A stretch of 10,738 nt of DNA from an uncultured archaeon (GTDB lineage: Archaea; Nanobdellota; Nanobdellia; Pacearchaeales; GW2011-AR1). The stretch is taken from NCBI GenBank assembly GCA_903873955.1, contig CAIQQL010000092.1:1-10738 (forward strand), read 5' to 3'. Position 1 is the stretch's first letter. Every line of letters starts with the position of its first letter. This document shows, one piece after another, positions 1-6,283 of this stretch. Below the pieces are notes generated by a model that did no database searches, was not told the DNA's origin, and was given only the letters and a program-made list of their open reading frames with translations. Position numbers and translations under genes: made by a program.

Positions 1-47
1 ACGCAAGCAACTGTCGGCGGTAGTGCTTAAGGCGATATAGTAATAAA

Positions 48-83
48 TTTTTTTTCTTTTTTTTCTTTCTTTTTTTCTTTTTT
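48..83 (+). terminator. T-rich terminator of an upstream plus-strand gene
   Basis: A 36-base stretch is almost entirely T, broken only by single C residues. It directly follows a cluster of stop codons in several frames (28-30 TAA, 38-40 TAG, 41-46 TAATAA). Archaeal RNA polymerase terminates on oligo-T in the non-template strand without needing a hairpin, so this is probably the end of a plus-strand transcript entering from the left. The first 40 bases may hold the last codons of that gene: the frame starting at base 2 stays open to TAG at 38-40. This is too short to identify. Confidence 0.6.
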
Positions 84-166
84 GTATTCTCACCTGGTCC
101 TACCAGCAGGCCCTGTGCATAAAAAAACTTTCAGGACCACAACAGGATTTATGGGGAAAGAACTAC

Positions 167-182
167 AAAAAAGAGAGAAAAT
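167..182 (-). terminator. Oligo-T terminator after the kinase/receiver operon
   Basis: Read on the minus strand, this is a T/C-rich tract with a run of six T, starting about 9 bases after the TAG stop of the receiver gene. A second T7 run lies further down at 121-127. Together they fit archaeal oligo-U termination of the histidine kinase/receiver transcript. The rest of 84-190 holds no gene I can support, only a small 5-bp inverted repeat (94-98 with 102-106). Confidence 0.5.
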
Positions 183-190
183 AGGAAAGC

Positions 191-550
191 CTAACCTAAG
201 ACTTTCTTGATACGTTCTACCAGATCCTTTCTCGTGAAGGGTTTGGTTATGTAGTCCGAGATTCCTGATTTCTTAAGCTCCGCCAAACGTTCATTGGACA
301 CCGAGATTACGCTCAGAAGAGCATATTTAGCGGTATAATGCCTTGCGCATAATGTCTTGAAAATATCCCATCCAGTCATGTCGGGCAACATGACATCGAG
401 TAAAACAAGGTCAAACTTTGTCTTTCTGGATTTACTGAGTCCCTCTGCTCCCCGCGAGCATATCTCCACCTCGAAACCTTCTTCTTCAAGCATCTGCTTC
501 ACTGCTTCTGCGGTATCTTTATGATCTTCTACATAGAGTATTTTCTTCAT
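191..550 (-). CDS. Stand-alone response regulator (receiver domain only)
   Basis: This 119-aa protein is one CheY-like receiver domain with no output domain. Visible landmarks are the acidic pair E8/D9, the phospho-acceptor D52 in the strand LVLLDVMLP, S80 at the conserved Thr/Ser position, and K103 in the KPF motif. It probably takes phosphate from the histidine kinase encoded just upstream on the same strand. The two genes overlap by four bases in an ATGA arrangement (547-550), so they are co-transcribed and probably translationally coupled. The start is supported by a purine-rich GGAGAGG Shine-Dalgarno-like site (plus-strand 558-564), seven bases before the ATG. Without a DNA-binding domain the phosphorylated protein must act by binding a partner, or as a phosphate relay or sink. 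The family call is firm; the partner is inferred from gene order. Confidence 0.93.
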   Translation of the reverse strand: MKKILYVEDHKDTAEAVKQMLEEEGFEVEICSRGAEGLSKSRKTKFDLVLLDVMLPDMTGWDIFKTLCARHYTAKYALLSVISVSNERLAELKKSGISDYITKPFTRKDLVERIKKVLG

Positions 551-3015
551 TTTTCAGCCTCTCCAGGATAGTTCAGGGGCAAGGTGAAATAAAAGACTGA
601 ACCTTTCCCAAACTCGCTCCTGAAGCCAATACTTCCGCCCAACAACTCAACCAGCTGTTTGGTGATAGACAGCCCAAGGCCTGTTCCCACAACCTCGCTC
701 TTTAGAGGAGTAGAAACCTGATAGAACTTCTCAAAAATCTTGGCTTTTTTATTCTCTGGAATCCCTATTCCAGTATCAGAAACCTCCACATAGCATCCTT
801 CTTTGCGCGCCGCCACTTTTATCTTAACATATCCGACATCAGTCAACTTAATGGCATTATCTATCAGATTGGTCAATATTTCACTTAACCTTTGCCTGTC
901 CGTGTTCAGGCGTATCTGTTTGTCTCCTTCAATGGTCAACTGGATACGCTTCTTGTCTGCAAGGAGCCTAAAGTCATTTGTTATCTCACCAAGCAAACTG
1001 TCCAAGTCCACTTGTGAGAGACTGACCTCAAACTTATTTGACTGAATCCGCGATATTTCCAGGATGTTTTCAATAAGAAGCCTGAGCTGGTTACTGTTTC
1101 TGCGTACTGCATTGATATTATTGACATGGTTTGGAGAAAGATTATCTCTTGCCCCCTCTAGCAGTTCAAGATTTGCATAGATTGCGGTCAGAGGGGTTTT
1201 TAATTCATGAGAAACCATATTCAAGAAATTTGTCCTGGCTATATCCAACCCTTTCAATTCCTCCACTTCCAGTAAGGCATCCTCTGCTTTCTTGAGCTCG
1301 GTGATGTCCTGAACAATTGACAGCAGGCAGGTCTCTTGACCCATGTTGATTATCTTGGCAGAGTACAATCCCGGGAATTCCTCGCCGTCTTTTCGTCTGA
1401 ATAGGATTTCCCTGTTCAGTACAGGCTTGCCCGCATGAAGATCGGCCATAACCTGATCCCTGGCTTTTTTATTGACCCAGATCCTCATTTTCAACGAAGA
1501 CTTAAGAAAAGCCTCTTTTTGGGAGAATCCGGTTATTGCAGTGAAGGCATCGTTTACCTCGATAAACCTGCCGTCTTCTAAAACCGAAAGGGTAATTGAA
1601 TAGGGAGAGGTCTGGAAAATCTTGGCAAACTTATCCTCGCTTTCCCGCAGGGCCGCTTCTGCCTTCTTACGCTCGGTGATGTCCTGGATAGTACCAATCA
1701 TGGATATGGCCTTGCCTCGCTTATCCCATCCCACCTTACCTAAACCGAGCACCCATCTTTCCTGGCCATCAGACTTACGGGTAATTCGGTATTCTTTATT
1801 GAAGTGTTTATGTTTTTTTAGAATCTCTTCACTCAAGTATTTGCCCATCATTTTTCGGTCATCCTGATGCACAATCTCCAACCAATTCTGAACAGACCGT
1901 TGATAACTATCGTCAATGCCGAAAATCTGGTCAAGCACTTCCGATGATTCCCACATCCCTTTGATGAAGTCAGTCTTATAGGAACCGATGAATGCCGCAC
2001 GTTGTGATTCCTTAAAGAAGTATTCGCTTTCCCGTAGTGCCGCTTCTGCCTTCTTACGCTCTGCCTGATGACGCAGCGCGCCGATCCCATAGGCAAGGTC
2101 ACTCGCCAGTTCGGTCAACATCCTTACCTCATCGGAGTCGAATGCATCCGGCTGCGCCGCATAGAGATTCAACGCGCCAAAACAATACTTGCCTTCCTGC
2201 ATCGGCAAGGCAATCGATGAAGCATAGCCGTGCTGCAACGCAGCCTTGCGCCAAGGCCCAAACGCAGGATCAGTAGAGGTATTGCGGACCAGCACAGGCT
2301 GGCAGGTGCGGATGGCTGTACCGGTCGGACCGCGTCCCCGTTCGACATCCGCCCAAGAGATATTGAGTTTGTCAAGATAGCCCTTCTCAAACCCAGCCTG
2401 GGCAACCGGACGCACTGATTTGTTTTCATCCTGCTCTGCAAAGCCAACCCACGCCAGGACGTAGTCACCTTGTTCCACTGCCAGACGACAGACGGCCTGC
2501 AGCAACGCATTCTCTTCCGTGGCACGCACCAGTTCCTTATTAGATAGGCTAAGCAGATACCTGGCACGAGTGCTCTTCTGCAACTCCATCTCCGCACGTT
2601 TGCGTTCGGTGATATCGCGGATATTGCATTGGATAACCCTTTTCCCCCCTACAGGATATGCGTTGGCAACAAATTCAACATCAATCTTCTTTCCCGTTTT
2701 TGTCTCAAGAGGTAAGTCTTCAAAACGGACATATCTTTTTTTCTGAAGCGTTAAAAAATTGGCCTTGGATGCCAATACGTCTTTAAAGACCCCGACTTCC
2801 CAAAGGTGCTTTTCCAAAAAGTCGCGCTTGGAATACCCGAGCAAGTCAATGAGGAACTTATTAACATCCAAGATCATCCCCGTACTGAAATCAATCAAAA
2901 GAATGCCATCCTGGGCCGTTTCAAAGAGCCTTCTGAATTTTTCTTCGCTTGCTTTCAGCCTTACCTCCGCGTTTTCTTCCTTCACTATATCCTCTTTTAT
3001 GATTTTGTTTTGCAC
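547..3015 (-). CDS. Soluble multi-sensor histidine kinase (PAS-GAF-PAS-PAS-HisKA-HATPase)
   Basis: This 822-aa protein has, in order, a PAS domain (about 25-140), a GAF domain (about 155-317), a PAS/PAC domain (about 332-452), a third PAS (about 461-576), a dimerisation/phospho-acceptor domain with H603 in SHELKTP, and a HATPase_c domain. The ATPase shows N720 (N box), DTGIGIP at 747-753 (G1) and GTGLGLS at 777-783 (G2), so the kinase core looks intact. No membrane segment or signal peptide is visible, so it probably senses cytoplasmic cues such as redox state, gas or a small ligand; the ligand cannot be read from the sequence. The likely phosphate target is the receiver protein overlapping its 3' end. 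The start is GTG: an in-frame TAG lies immediately before it and no ATG is near. The GAF part is much richer in GC than the rest, and the linkers around PAS2 are near-repeats at DNA level, which suggests assembly by module shuffling. Kinases of this layout are common in bacteria and methanogens, so lateral origin is plausible. Confidence 0.93.
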   Translation of the reverse strand: MQNKIIKEDIVKEENAEVRLKASEEKFRRLFETAQDGILLIDFSTGMILDVNKFLIDLLGYSKRDFLEKHLWEVGVFKDVLASKANFLTLQKKRYVRFEDLPLETKTGKKIDVEFVANAYPVGGKRVIQCNIRDITERKRAEMELQKSTRARYLLSLSNKELVRATEENALLQAVCRLAVEQGDYVLAWVGFAEQDENKSVRPVAQAGFEKGYLDKLNISWADVERGRGPTGTAIRTCQPVLVRNTSTDPAFGPWRKAALQHGYASSIALPMQEGKYCFGALNLYAAQPDAFDSDEVRMLTELASDLAYGIGALRHQAERKKAEAALRESEYFFKESQRAAFIGSYKTDFIKGMWESSEVLDQIFGIDDSYQRSVQNWLEIVHQDDRKMMGKYLSEEILKKHKHFNKEYRITRKSDGQERWVLGLGKVGWDKRGKAISMIGTIQDITERKKAEAALRESEDKFAKIFQTSPYSITLSVLEDGRFIEVNDAFTAITGFSQKEAFLKSSLKMRIWVNKKARDQVMADLHAGKPVLNREILFRRKDGEEFPGLYSAKIINMGQETCLLSIVQDITELKKAEDALLEVEELKGLDIARTNFLNMVSHELKTPLTAIYANLELLEGARDNLSPNHVNNINAVRRNSNQLRLLIENILEISRIQSNKFEVSLSQVDLDSLLGEITNDFRLLADKKRIQLTIEGDKQIRLNTDRQRLSEILTNLIDNAIKLTDVGYVKIKVAARKEGCYVEVSDTGIGIPENKKAKIFEKFYQVSTPLKSEVVGTGLGLSITKQLVELLGGSIGFRSEFGKGSVFYFTLPLNYPGEAEK
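1637..1674. repeat. Direct repeat, copy 1 (linker after PAS2 of the kinase)
   Basis: This 38-base stretch matches 2024-2061 at 36 of 38 positions; the differences are at the 12th and 15th bases. It encodes the linker ERKKAEAALRESE between PAS2 and PAS3. The two copies are 387 bases apart and bracket the PAS2 module, so they could mark its duplication or insertion. Confidence 0.8.
2024..2061. repeat. Direct repeat, copy 2 (linker between GAF and PAS2)
   Basis: Second copy of the 38-base linker repeat, encoding ERKKAEAALRESE between the GAF and PAS2 domains. It lies at the edge of the GC-rich GAF segment, so it coincides with a compositional boundary inside the kinase gene. Confidence 0.8.
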
Positions 3016-3045
3016 CTAATCAACTCTTTTAATAGGTACTGTTCA

Positions 3046-3057
3046 ATTATATATTTA
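3046..3057 (-). promoter_or_regulatory. Candidate TATA box of the histidine kinase operon
   Basis: On the minus strand this reads as an A/T-only TAAATATATAAT-like element centred about 37 bases before the GTG start. With archaeal spacing (TATA about 25 bases before the transcription start) it predicts a leader of about 12 bases. It is the best candidate in the divergent intergenic region; not tested. Confidence 0.5.
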
Positions 3058-3120
3058 ACTGAACCTTATCCCAGGCAATCAACTGCTTATCTGCAATAAA
3101 TTTACGATTAAACCACAAAG

Positions 3121-3129
3121 CTTATAATT
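3121..3129 (+). promoter_or_regulatory. Candidate TATA box for the RecA-like/receiver pair
   Basis: CTTATAATT, preceded by an A-rich stretch, resembles the box before the 131-aa gene at 7231-7239. With a 25-base spacing it places the transcription start near 3147-3150, about 57 bases before the RecA-like start codon. An ATG at 3147 would then open a five-codon ORF (3147-3164), so the leader may be longer than usual here. An alternative A/T-rich box around 3158-3168 would give a shorter leader. Confidence 0.4.
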
Positions 3130-3206
3130 CTTGGAGAAGTGATATAATGAAGAGTAGCAAATAAAAAAAGAGACTGATACTCTTGAGGATAGGAAAATAA
3201 ATCAAG

Positions 3207-3725
3207 ATGGATAAAACCTTAATCTTAGTAAAAAGATACGATGATTATCTTATGAGAGTTTTTCAGATTGTAAAAGAGCATGAAAAAAATGTATGCTATG
3301 TCACCTTTAACAAGACCCCGGAATTCATCCTGGAGTCTGCAGAAAAAAATCAAATCCCCCGAGAAAGGTTTTATTTTATCGATGGCATCACCGCCAGAAT
3401 CAAAAGTTCCTCTTCCACGATGAATTCTGTCCAGATACATGAATTTGATAATCTTAAAACGATTGACAAGAACATCAAAGCTGCAGTAAGCAAGGGATAT
3501 ACTTTAGTGATCTTCGACTCAATCTCAAATGTCCTGATCTATCATTCCCTCAATGACGCTTCCATGACTAAATTCCTTGATGGGCTGTTTGAATTCCTCA
3601 GCATACTCAAAGGCGATGTTGTTTTTGTCTGCAATGAGAATGATATCGGAAACTATTCATTAGACAAGACCATCTCACGTTTTAATGCATTTATTAAACC
3701 CCATGCCGAGTTATTTGGAATATAA
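3207..3725 (+). CDS. RecA/KaiC-like fold protein lacking a P-loop, signalling-associated
   Basis: I do not recognise a named family for this 172-aa protein with certainty. The alternating hydrophobic strands (TLILV at 4-8, VCYVTF at 29-34, RFYFID at 54-59, TLVIFDS at 99-105, DVVFVCNE at 137-144) resemble the core of the RecA/KaiC/RAD55 superfamily. D104 in VIFDS sits where Walker B would be, and the following segment, with a KFLDGLFEFL helix, is like those in KaiC-type proteins. No GxxxxGK[ST] Walker A motif is visible, and the N-terminus (residues 4-12) lacks glycines, so ATP hydrolysis is unlikely. Archaeal genomes often carry such degenerate RecA-fold proteins beside sensor kinases. It is followed three bases later by a receiver gene and is divergent from a kinase/receiver operon, so a signalling role, perhaps as a binding partner of receivers, is the best inference. 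The ATG at 3207 has a GAGGAT stretch upstream (3185-3190), rather far away. Confidence 0.72.
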   Translation: MDKTLILVKRYDDYLMRVFQIVKEHEKNVCYVTFNKTPEFILESAEKNQIPRERFYFIDGITARIKSSSSTMNSVQIHEFDNLKTIDKNIKAAVSKGYTLVIFDSISNVLIYHSLNDASMTKFLDGLFEFLSILKGDVVFVCNENDIGNYSLDKTISRFNAFIKPHAELFGI

Positions 3726-3728
3726 AAG

Positions 3729-4127
3729 ATGAACATGAAAAAGAACAGCAGCCCACAAAAAGAGAAACCTCAGATGAAAAAAATAATGGTCGTGGATGAT
3801 GAGCTGGACATCCTAGAACCGATAAAGGAAACCCTTGAACGCGGAGGATATGCTGTCGTGACTGCCAGTAGTGCCGATGATTGCCTGAAGAAAGTCCAAA
3901 CAGGTGAAAAGCCGGACCTAATCTTGATGGACATCATCATGCCTGGAACTCCTGTCAGGGAGATCATCCCAAAACTTGGCAATATCAAGGTCGTTTATTT
4001 ATCCGCAGTCAGGATATCCGATGGTGAAAGGCAAGAGATTGTGAAAGGCAAGAATATCCTAGATTTCATGCTTAAACCATTTGAACTCTCCGTGTTATTG
4101 AAGAAAGTCAATTCGATAGTCGGATAG
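3729..4127 (+). CDS. Second stand-alone response regulator (receiver domain)
   Basis: This 132-aa protein is one receiver domain preceded by about 15 polar, Lys-rich residues. Landmarks are D23/D24 (acidic pocket), D68 in LILMDIIMP as phospho-acceptor, S92 at the Thr/Ser position and K116 in KPF. There is no output domain. It starts three bases after the RecA-like gene and is almost certainly on the same transcript. In-frame ATGs also occur at 3735 and 3774 (M16, giving MKKIMVVDDE), and the last would produce a minimal receiver, so the true start is uncertain. The segment between D68 and S92 is shorter than in the minus-strand receiver and the two are clearly diverged, so this is not a recent duplicate. 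The cognate kinase is probably the divergent PAS/GAF kinase or one encoded elsewhere. Confidence 0.9.
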   Translation: MNMKKNSSPQKEKPQMKKIMVVDDELDILEPIKETLERGGYAVVTASSADDCLKKVQTGEKPDLILMDIIMPGTPVREIIPKLGNIKVVYLSAVRISDGERQEIVKGKNILDFMLKPFELSVLLKKVNSIVG

Positions 4128-4142
4128 TTTTCAGACCCCGCC

Positions 4143-4155
4143 CCTTGCAGCAAGG
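4143..4155. repeat. Short inverted repeat CCTTGC-A-GCAAGG after the second receiver gene
   Basis: A perfect 6-bp inverted repeat with one central base lies 15 bases after the stop codon. As RNA it could form a 5-bp stem with a 3-base loop. It has no following T-run, so it is at best a weak terminator or a protein-binding site. The rest of 4128-4220 shows nothing else I can support. Confidence 0.35.
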
Positions 4156-4220
4156 ATTCTTCAGAAAGTAGGAAGAACCTGCATCATCTCCCTGGAGAAT
4201 TTTGACTTGAAAAACACCAT

Positions 4221-4230
4221 CTTTTTAAAC
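4221..4230 (+). promoter_or_regulatory. Candidate TATA box of the aIF5B gene
   Basis: CTTTTTAAAC lies about 41 bases before the ATG at 4267 and resembles CTTTTTAAGT before the CBS gene. It predicts transcription from about 4251, giving a leader of roughly 15 bases that contains a GAGGG Shine-Dalgarno-like site (4255-4259), seven bases from the start. An ATG at 4251 is out of frame with the gene. Confidence 0.55.
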
Positions 4231-4266
4231 CTCCTTGGCACATAAGAAGTATGCGAGGGCCTAAAA

Positions 4267-5994
4267 ATGGAAACAGAAAAACACCCTATCTTGCGTTCAC
4301 CCATTGTGACGGTTTGCGGCCATGTCGATCATGGAAAAACCTCACTGCTTGATTGTTTTAGAGGCAGCGCGTTTCAAGAGCAGGAGGCCGGAGGCATCAC
4401 ACAAAAGATTTCTTTCACGAAGTATCCTCTTGAACAGATCAAGGCTGCCTGCCCCCTTATCGAAAAAAATAATATTGCCTTAGACATCCCCGGGTTTCTC
4501 TTTATTGACACTCCAGGGCATGCCGCATTTACCAGTCTACGAAAACGCGGAGGGTCTCTTGCCGATCTTGCAATTGTTGTGGTGAGCATCAAAGAAGGCA
4601 TCAAGCCCCAGACTGCTGAAGTTCTCCAAATACTCAAAGCCAATAAAACCCCGTTTGTCATCGCACTCAACAAGATTGATGCGCTTTCTGGTTGGACTAA
4701 GCATGAAGAATTGCGTTCATCCATTGACCTCCAGCCCATCCATGCCCGGCAGGAATTTGATGAAGCGCTCATGCTCTTCCAAGGCTCCTTGCGTGAACAC
4801 GGTTTTGATTCCGACCTCTATTTTGATATGGCAGACTTCACCAAAAAAGTCGCCATCGTACCCTGCTCTGCGCGCACCCGCGAAGGAATTCCCGAACTGT
4901 TGCTCATGCTTTGCGGACTGTGCCAGAGATTCCTGAAAAGCAGGCTGGAAGTCGGCGAGATTGCCAAGGGAGTCATCTTAGAGGTAAAAAAAGAGAAGAA
5001 CATGAGATTTGCAGAAGCCATCATCTATGATGGGGCGTTAGAAGAAGGAGACGAACTGATCATCGCCAATTTTGGAGAACCTATCTTCGCAAAGGTAAGG
5101 GCCTTGCAGGAGATCAAACCGCTTTCCAATAAATACAATCCTGCCAAAAAGGTCTTTGCAGCAAGTGGCGTACGTATCCAGTTTGCCGGCAATGAAGACG
5201 CGCTTCCGGGAATGCCTTTCCAAATAGTCAAGGGCGATACTGAGTCCATCATCCAGGAGTTCAGGAAAGAAATCTCCCAAAGCCTGAAATTAGACAGCGA
5301 GGGCATCATCATAAAAGCCGATTCGCTAGGAAGCCTTGAGGCATTAATGACTCTCTTACGCCAGGAAAATATCCGTATCGTCCAAGCAGGAATCGGCCCG
5401 GTTACCAAAGCAGACATCCTTTCGGCCAAAGCAAACGAGACCATCTCGCCGTTGAATGCCATCATCGTAGGATTCAATGTCGAACTTGGTGAGGACGTGC
5501 AAACCGAGGGTGTCAAACTACTGCTCAATGAAGTCGTGTACAAACTTATCGAAGACCTTCAGGAATGGAGAACAGAACGCAGTGCCCAGATTGAAAAGGA
5601 AAAACTCCTGGGTCTTGCAACAATCTGCAAGCTCGAAATCCTGCATAAGTATGTTTTCCGCAATTCAAATCCTGCAATCTTTGGAGTAAAAGTCCTTGGT
5701 GGAAAATTAAGGGTAGGCATCCCACTCATCAATGAGCAGGGCGAGGATATCGCCAGGGTCAAATCCATCCAACTGGAAAAAGCGACAGTGGCTGAAGCAA
5801 AGGAGGGAGATGAACTTGCCATGGCCCTTCCTGGAGTCACTTTTGATCGCCAACTCAAAGACACCCGCTACCTTTATGCTGACCTGGGGTCAACACAGAT
5901 CAGGGCGTTGCGTAAAAATGAAGACCTGTTTGCCGGAAAAGAATTAAGCATCATTTCAGAGATTGAAGCCATTAAGGCAAAGCACGGCAAATAA
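4267..5994 (+). CDS. infB: Translation initiation factor aIF5B (IF-2/eIF5B family GTPase)
   Basis: This 575-aa GTPase promotes ribosomal subunit joining and initiator tRNA placement. The G domain is complete: G1 GHVDHGKT (18-25), G2 GGIT (42-45), G3 DTPGH (81-85), G4 NKID (135-138) and G5 SAR (201-203). About 20 extra residues in the region 145-190 are typical of the archaeal/eukaryal branch. Domain II follows (about 225-340, beta-barrel), then domain III (about 345-450, beginning near the IIIKADSLGSLEAL segment), a long charged helix (about 415-450) and a C-terminal beta-barrel (about 455-560). It is slightly shorter than the roughly 590-600 residues usual for archaeal aIF5B and has no bacterial-type N-terminal extension. 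No intein is present. It has its own promoter and a GAGGG ribosome-binding site, and its TAA stop directly abuts the stop of the convergent small gene. Confidence 0.97.
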   Translation: METEKHPILRSPIVTVCGHVDHGKTSLLDCFRGSAFQEQEAGGITQKISFTKYPLEQIKAACPLIEKNNIALDIPGFLFIDTPGHAAFTSLRKRGGSLADLAIVVVSIKEGIKPQTAEVLQILKANKTPFVIALNKIDALSGWTKHEELRSSIDLQPIHARQEFDEALMLFQGSLREHGFDSDLYFDMADFTKKVAIVPCSARTREGIPELLLMLCGLCQRFLKSRLEVGEIAKGVILEVKKEKNMRFAEAIIYDGALEEGDELIIANFGEPIFAKVRALQEIKPLSNKYNPAKKVFAASGVRIQFAGNEDALPGMPFQIVKGDTESIIQEFRKEISQSLKLDSEGIIIKADSLGSLEALMTLLRQENIRIVQAGIGPVTKADILSAKANETISPLNAIIVGFNVELGEDVQTEGVKLLLNEVVYKLIEDLQEWRTERSAQIEKEKLLGLATICKLEILHKYVFRNSNPAIFGVKVLGGKLRVGIPLINEQGEDIARVKSIQLEKATVAEAKEGDELAMALPGVTFDRQLKDTRYLYADLGSTQIRALRKNEDLFAGKELSIISEIEAIKAKHGK

Positions 5995-6213
5995 TTATTG
6001 TTTCGCTTGACTTGAAGCAGGTTGATTTGGGGGTTGGGCCTGTTCAAGCTTAACCCCTAAAGATTCCAATTCTTTAAGATGTGCCTGCATGAGCTGTTCA
6101 GTAATTTTAACAATACGGAGCAGTTCATTACGTTCAGAAACTAAAGTATTAATCGCCCCTTTATGATACCCTATAAGCTCCTCTTTTGAGACTTGTACGT
6201 TGGCGTCTGGCAT
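5995..6213 (-). CDS. Small coiled-coil protein of unknown function
   Basis: This 72-aa protein starts at MPDANVQVSKEEL. I chose the ATG at 6213 over an upstream in-frame GTG at 6231 because a TATA box (6236-6243) is centred about 25 bases before it, as expected for a leaderless mRNA. The body is one long charged helix with hydrophobic heptad spacing (about residues 10-55), so a coiled-coil dimer is likely. A Gln/Pro/Ser-rich disordered tail follows (from about 58). No Cys, metal-binding motif, signal peptide or membrane segment is visible. Its stop codon is immediately next to the aIF5B stop on the other strand. I do not recognise the family; the codon-clean ORF and well-placed promoter are the evidence that it is real. 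Confidence 0.72.
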   Translation of the reverse strand: MPDANVQVSKEELIGYHKGAINTLVSERNELLRIVKITEQLMQAHLKELESLGVKLEQAQPPNQPASSQAKQ

Positions 6214-6235
6214 TTTAGTAAAAGAACACACGATT

Positions 6236-6243
6236 ATTTAAAT
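6236..6243. promoter_or_regulatory. Palindromic TATA box ATTTAAAT, probably bidirectional
   Basis: A perfect 8-base palindrome lies between two divergent genes. On the minus strand it is centred about 26 bases before the ATG of the coiled-coil gene (leaderless). On the plus strand it is about 44 bases before the ATG at 6284, predicting a short leader with a weak purine-rich GAAGAG site. No other A/T-rich box of this quality lies between the genes, so one TBP site may serve both. Confidence 0.6.
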
Positions 6244-6283
6244 CTATGGAAAACATTATTAAGAAAAGAAGACTAGAAGAGAT

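Noticed and set aside
1..40. C-terminal end of a protein gene entering from the left
   Set aside because: Frame 2 is open to TAG at 38-40, but 12 codons are too few to support a CDS call.
94..106. CTGGT-CCT-ACCAG hairpin as a terminator or RNA element
   Set aside because: A 5-bp stem with a 3-base loop is easily found by chance, and no T-run follows it on the plus strand.
2169..2597. A 142-aa minus-strand open frame overlapping the GAF part of the kinase
   Set aside because: It is Arg/Cys-rich, typical of an alternative frame in GC-rich DNA, while the kinase frame gives a clear GAF domain over the same bases.
5025..5543. A 172-aa minus-strand open frame inside aIF5B
   Set aside because: It lies wholly within the strongly supported aIF5B domains II-III, is Ser/Pro-rich without any motif, and has no promoter; it is a shadow frame.
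6213..6231. GTG at 6231 as the start of the small coiled-coil gene
   Set aside because: It would lie only about 8 bases after the TATA centre, upstream of the expected transcription start, so the ATG at 6213 is preferred.
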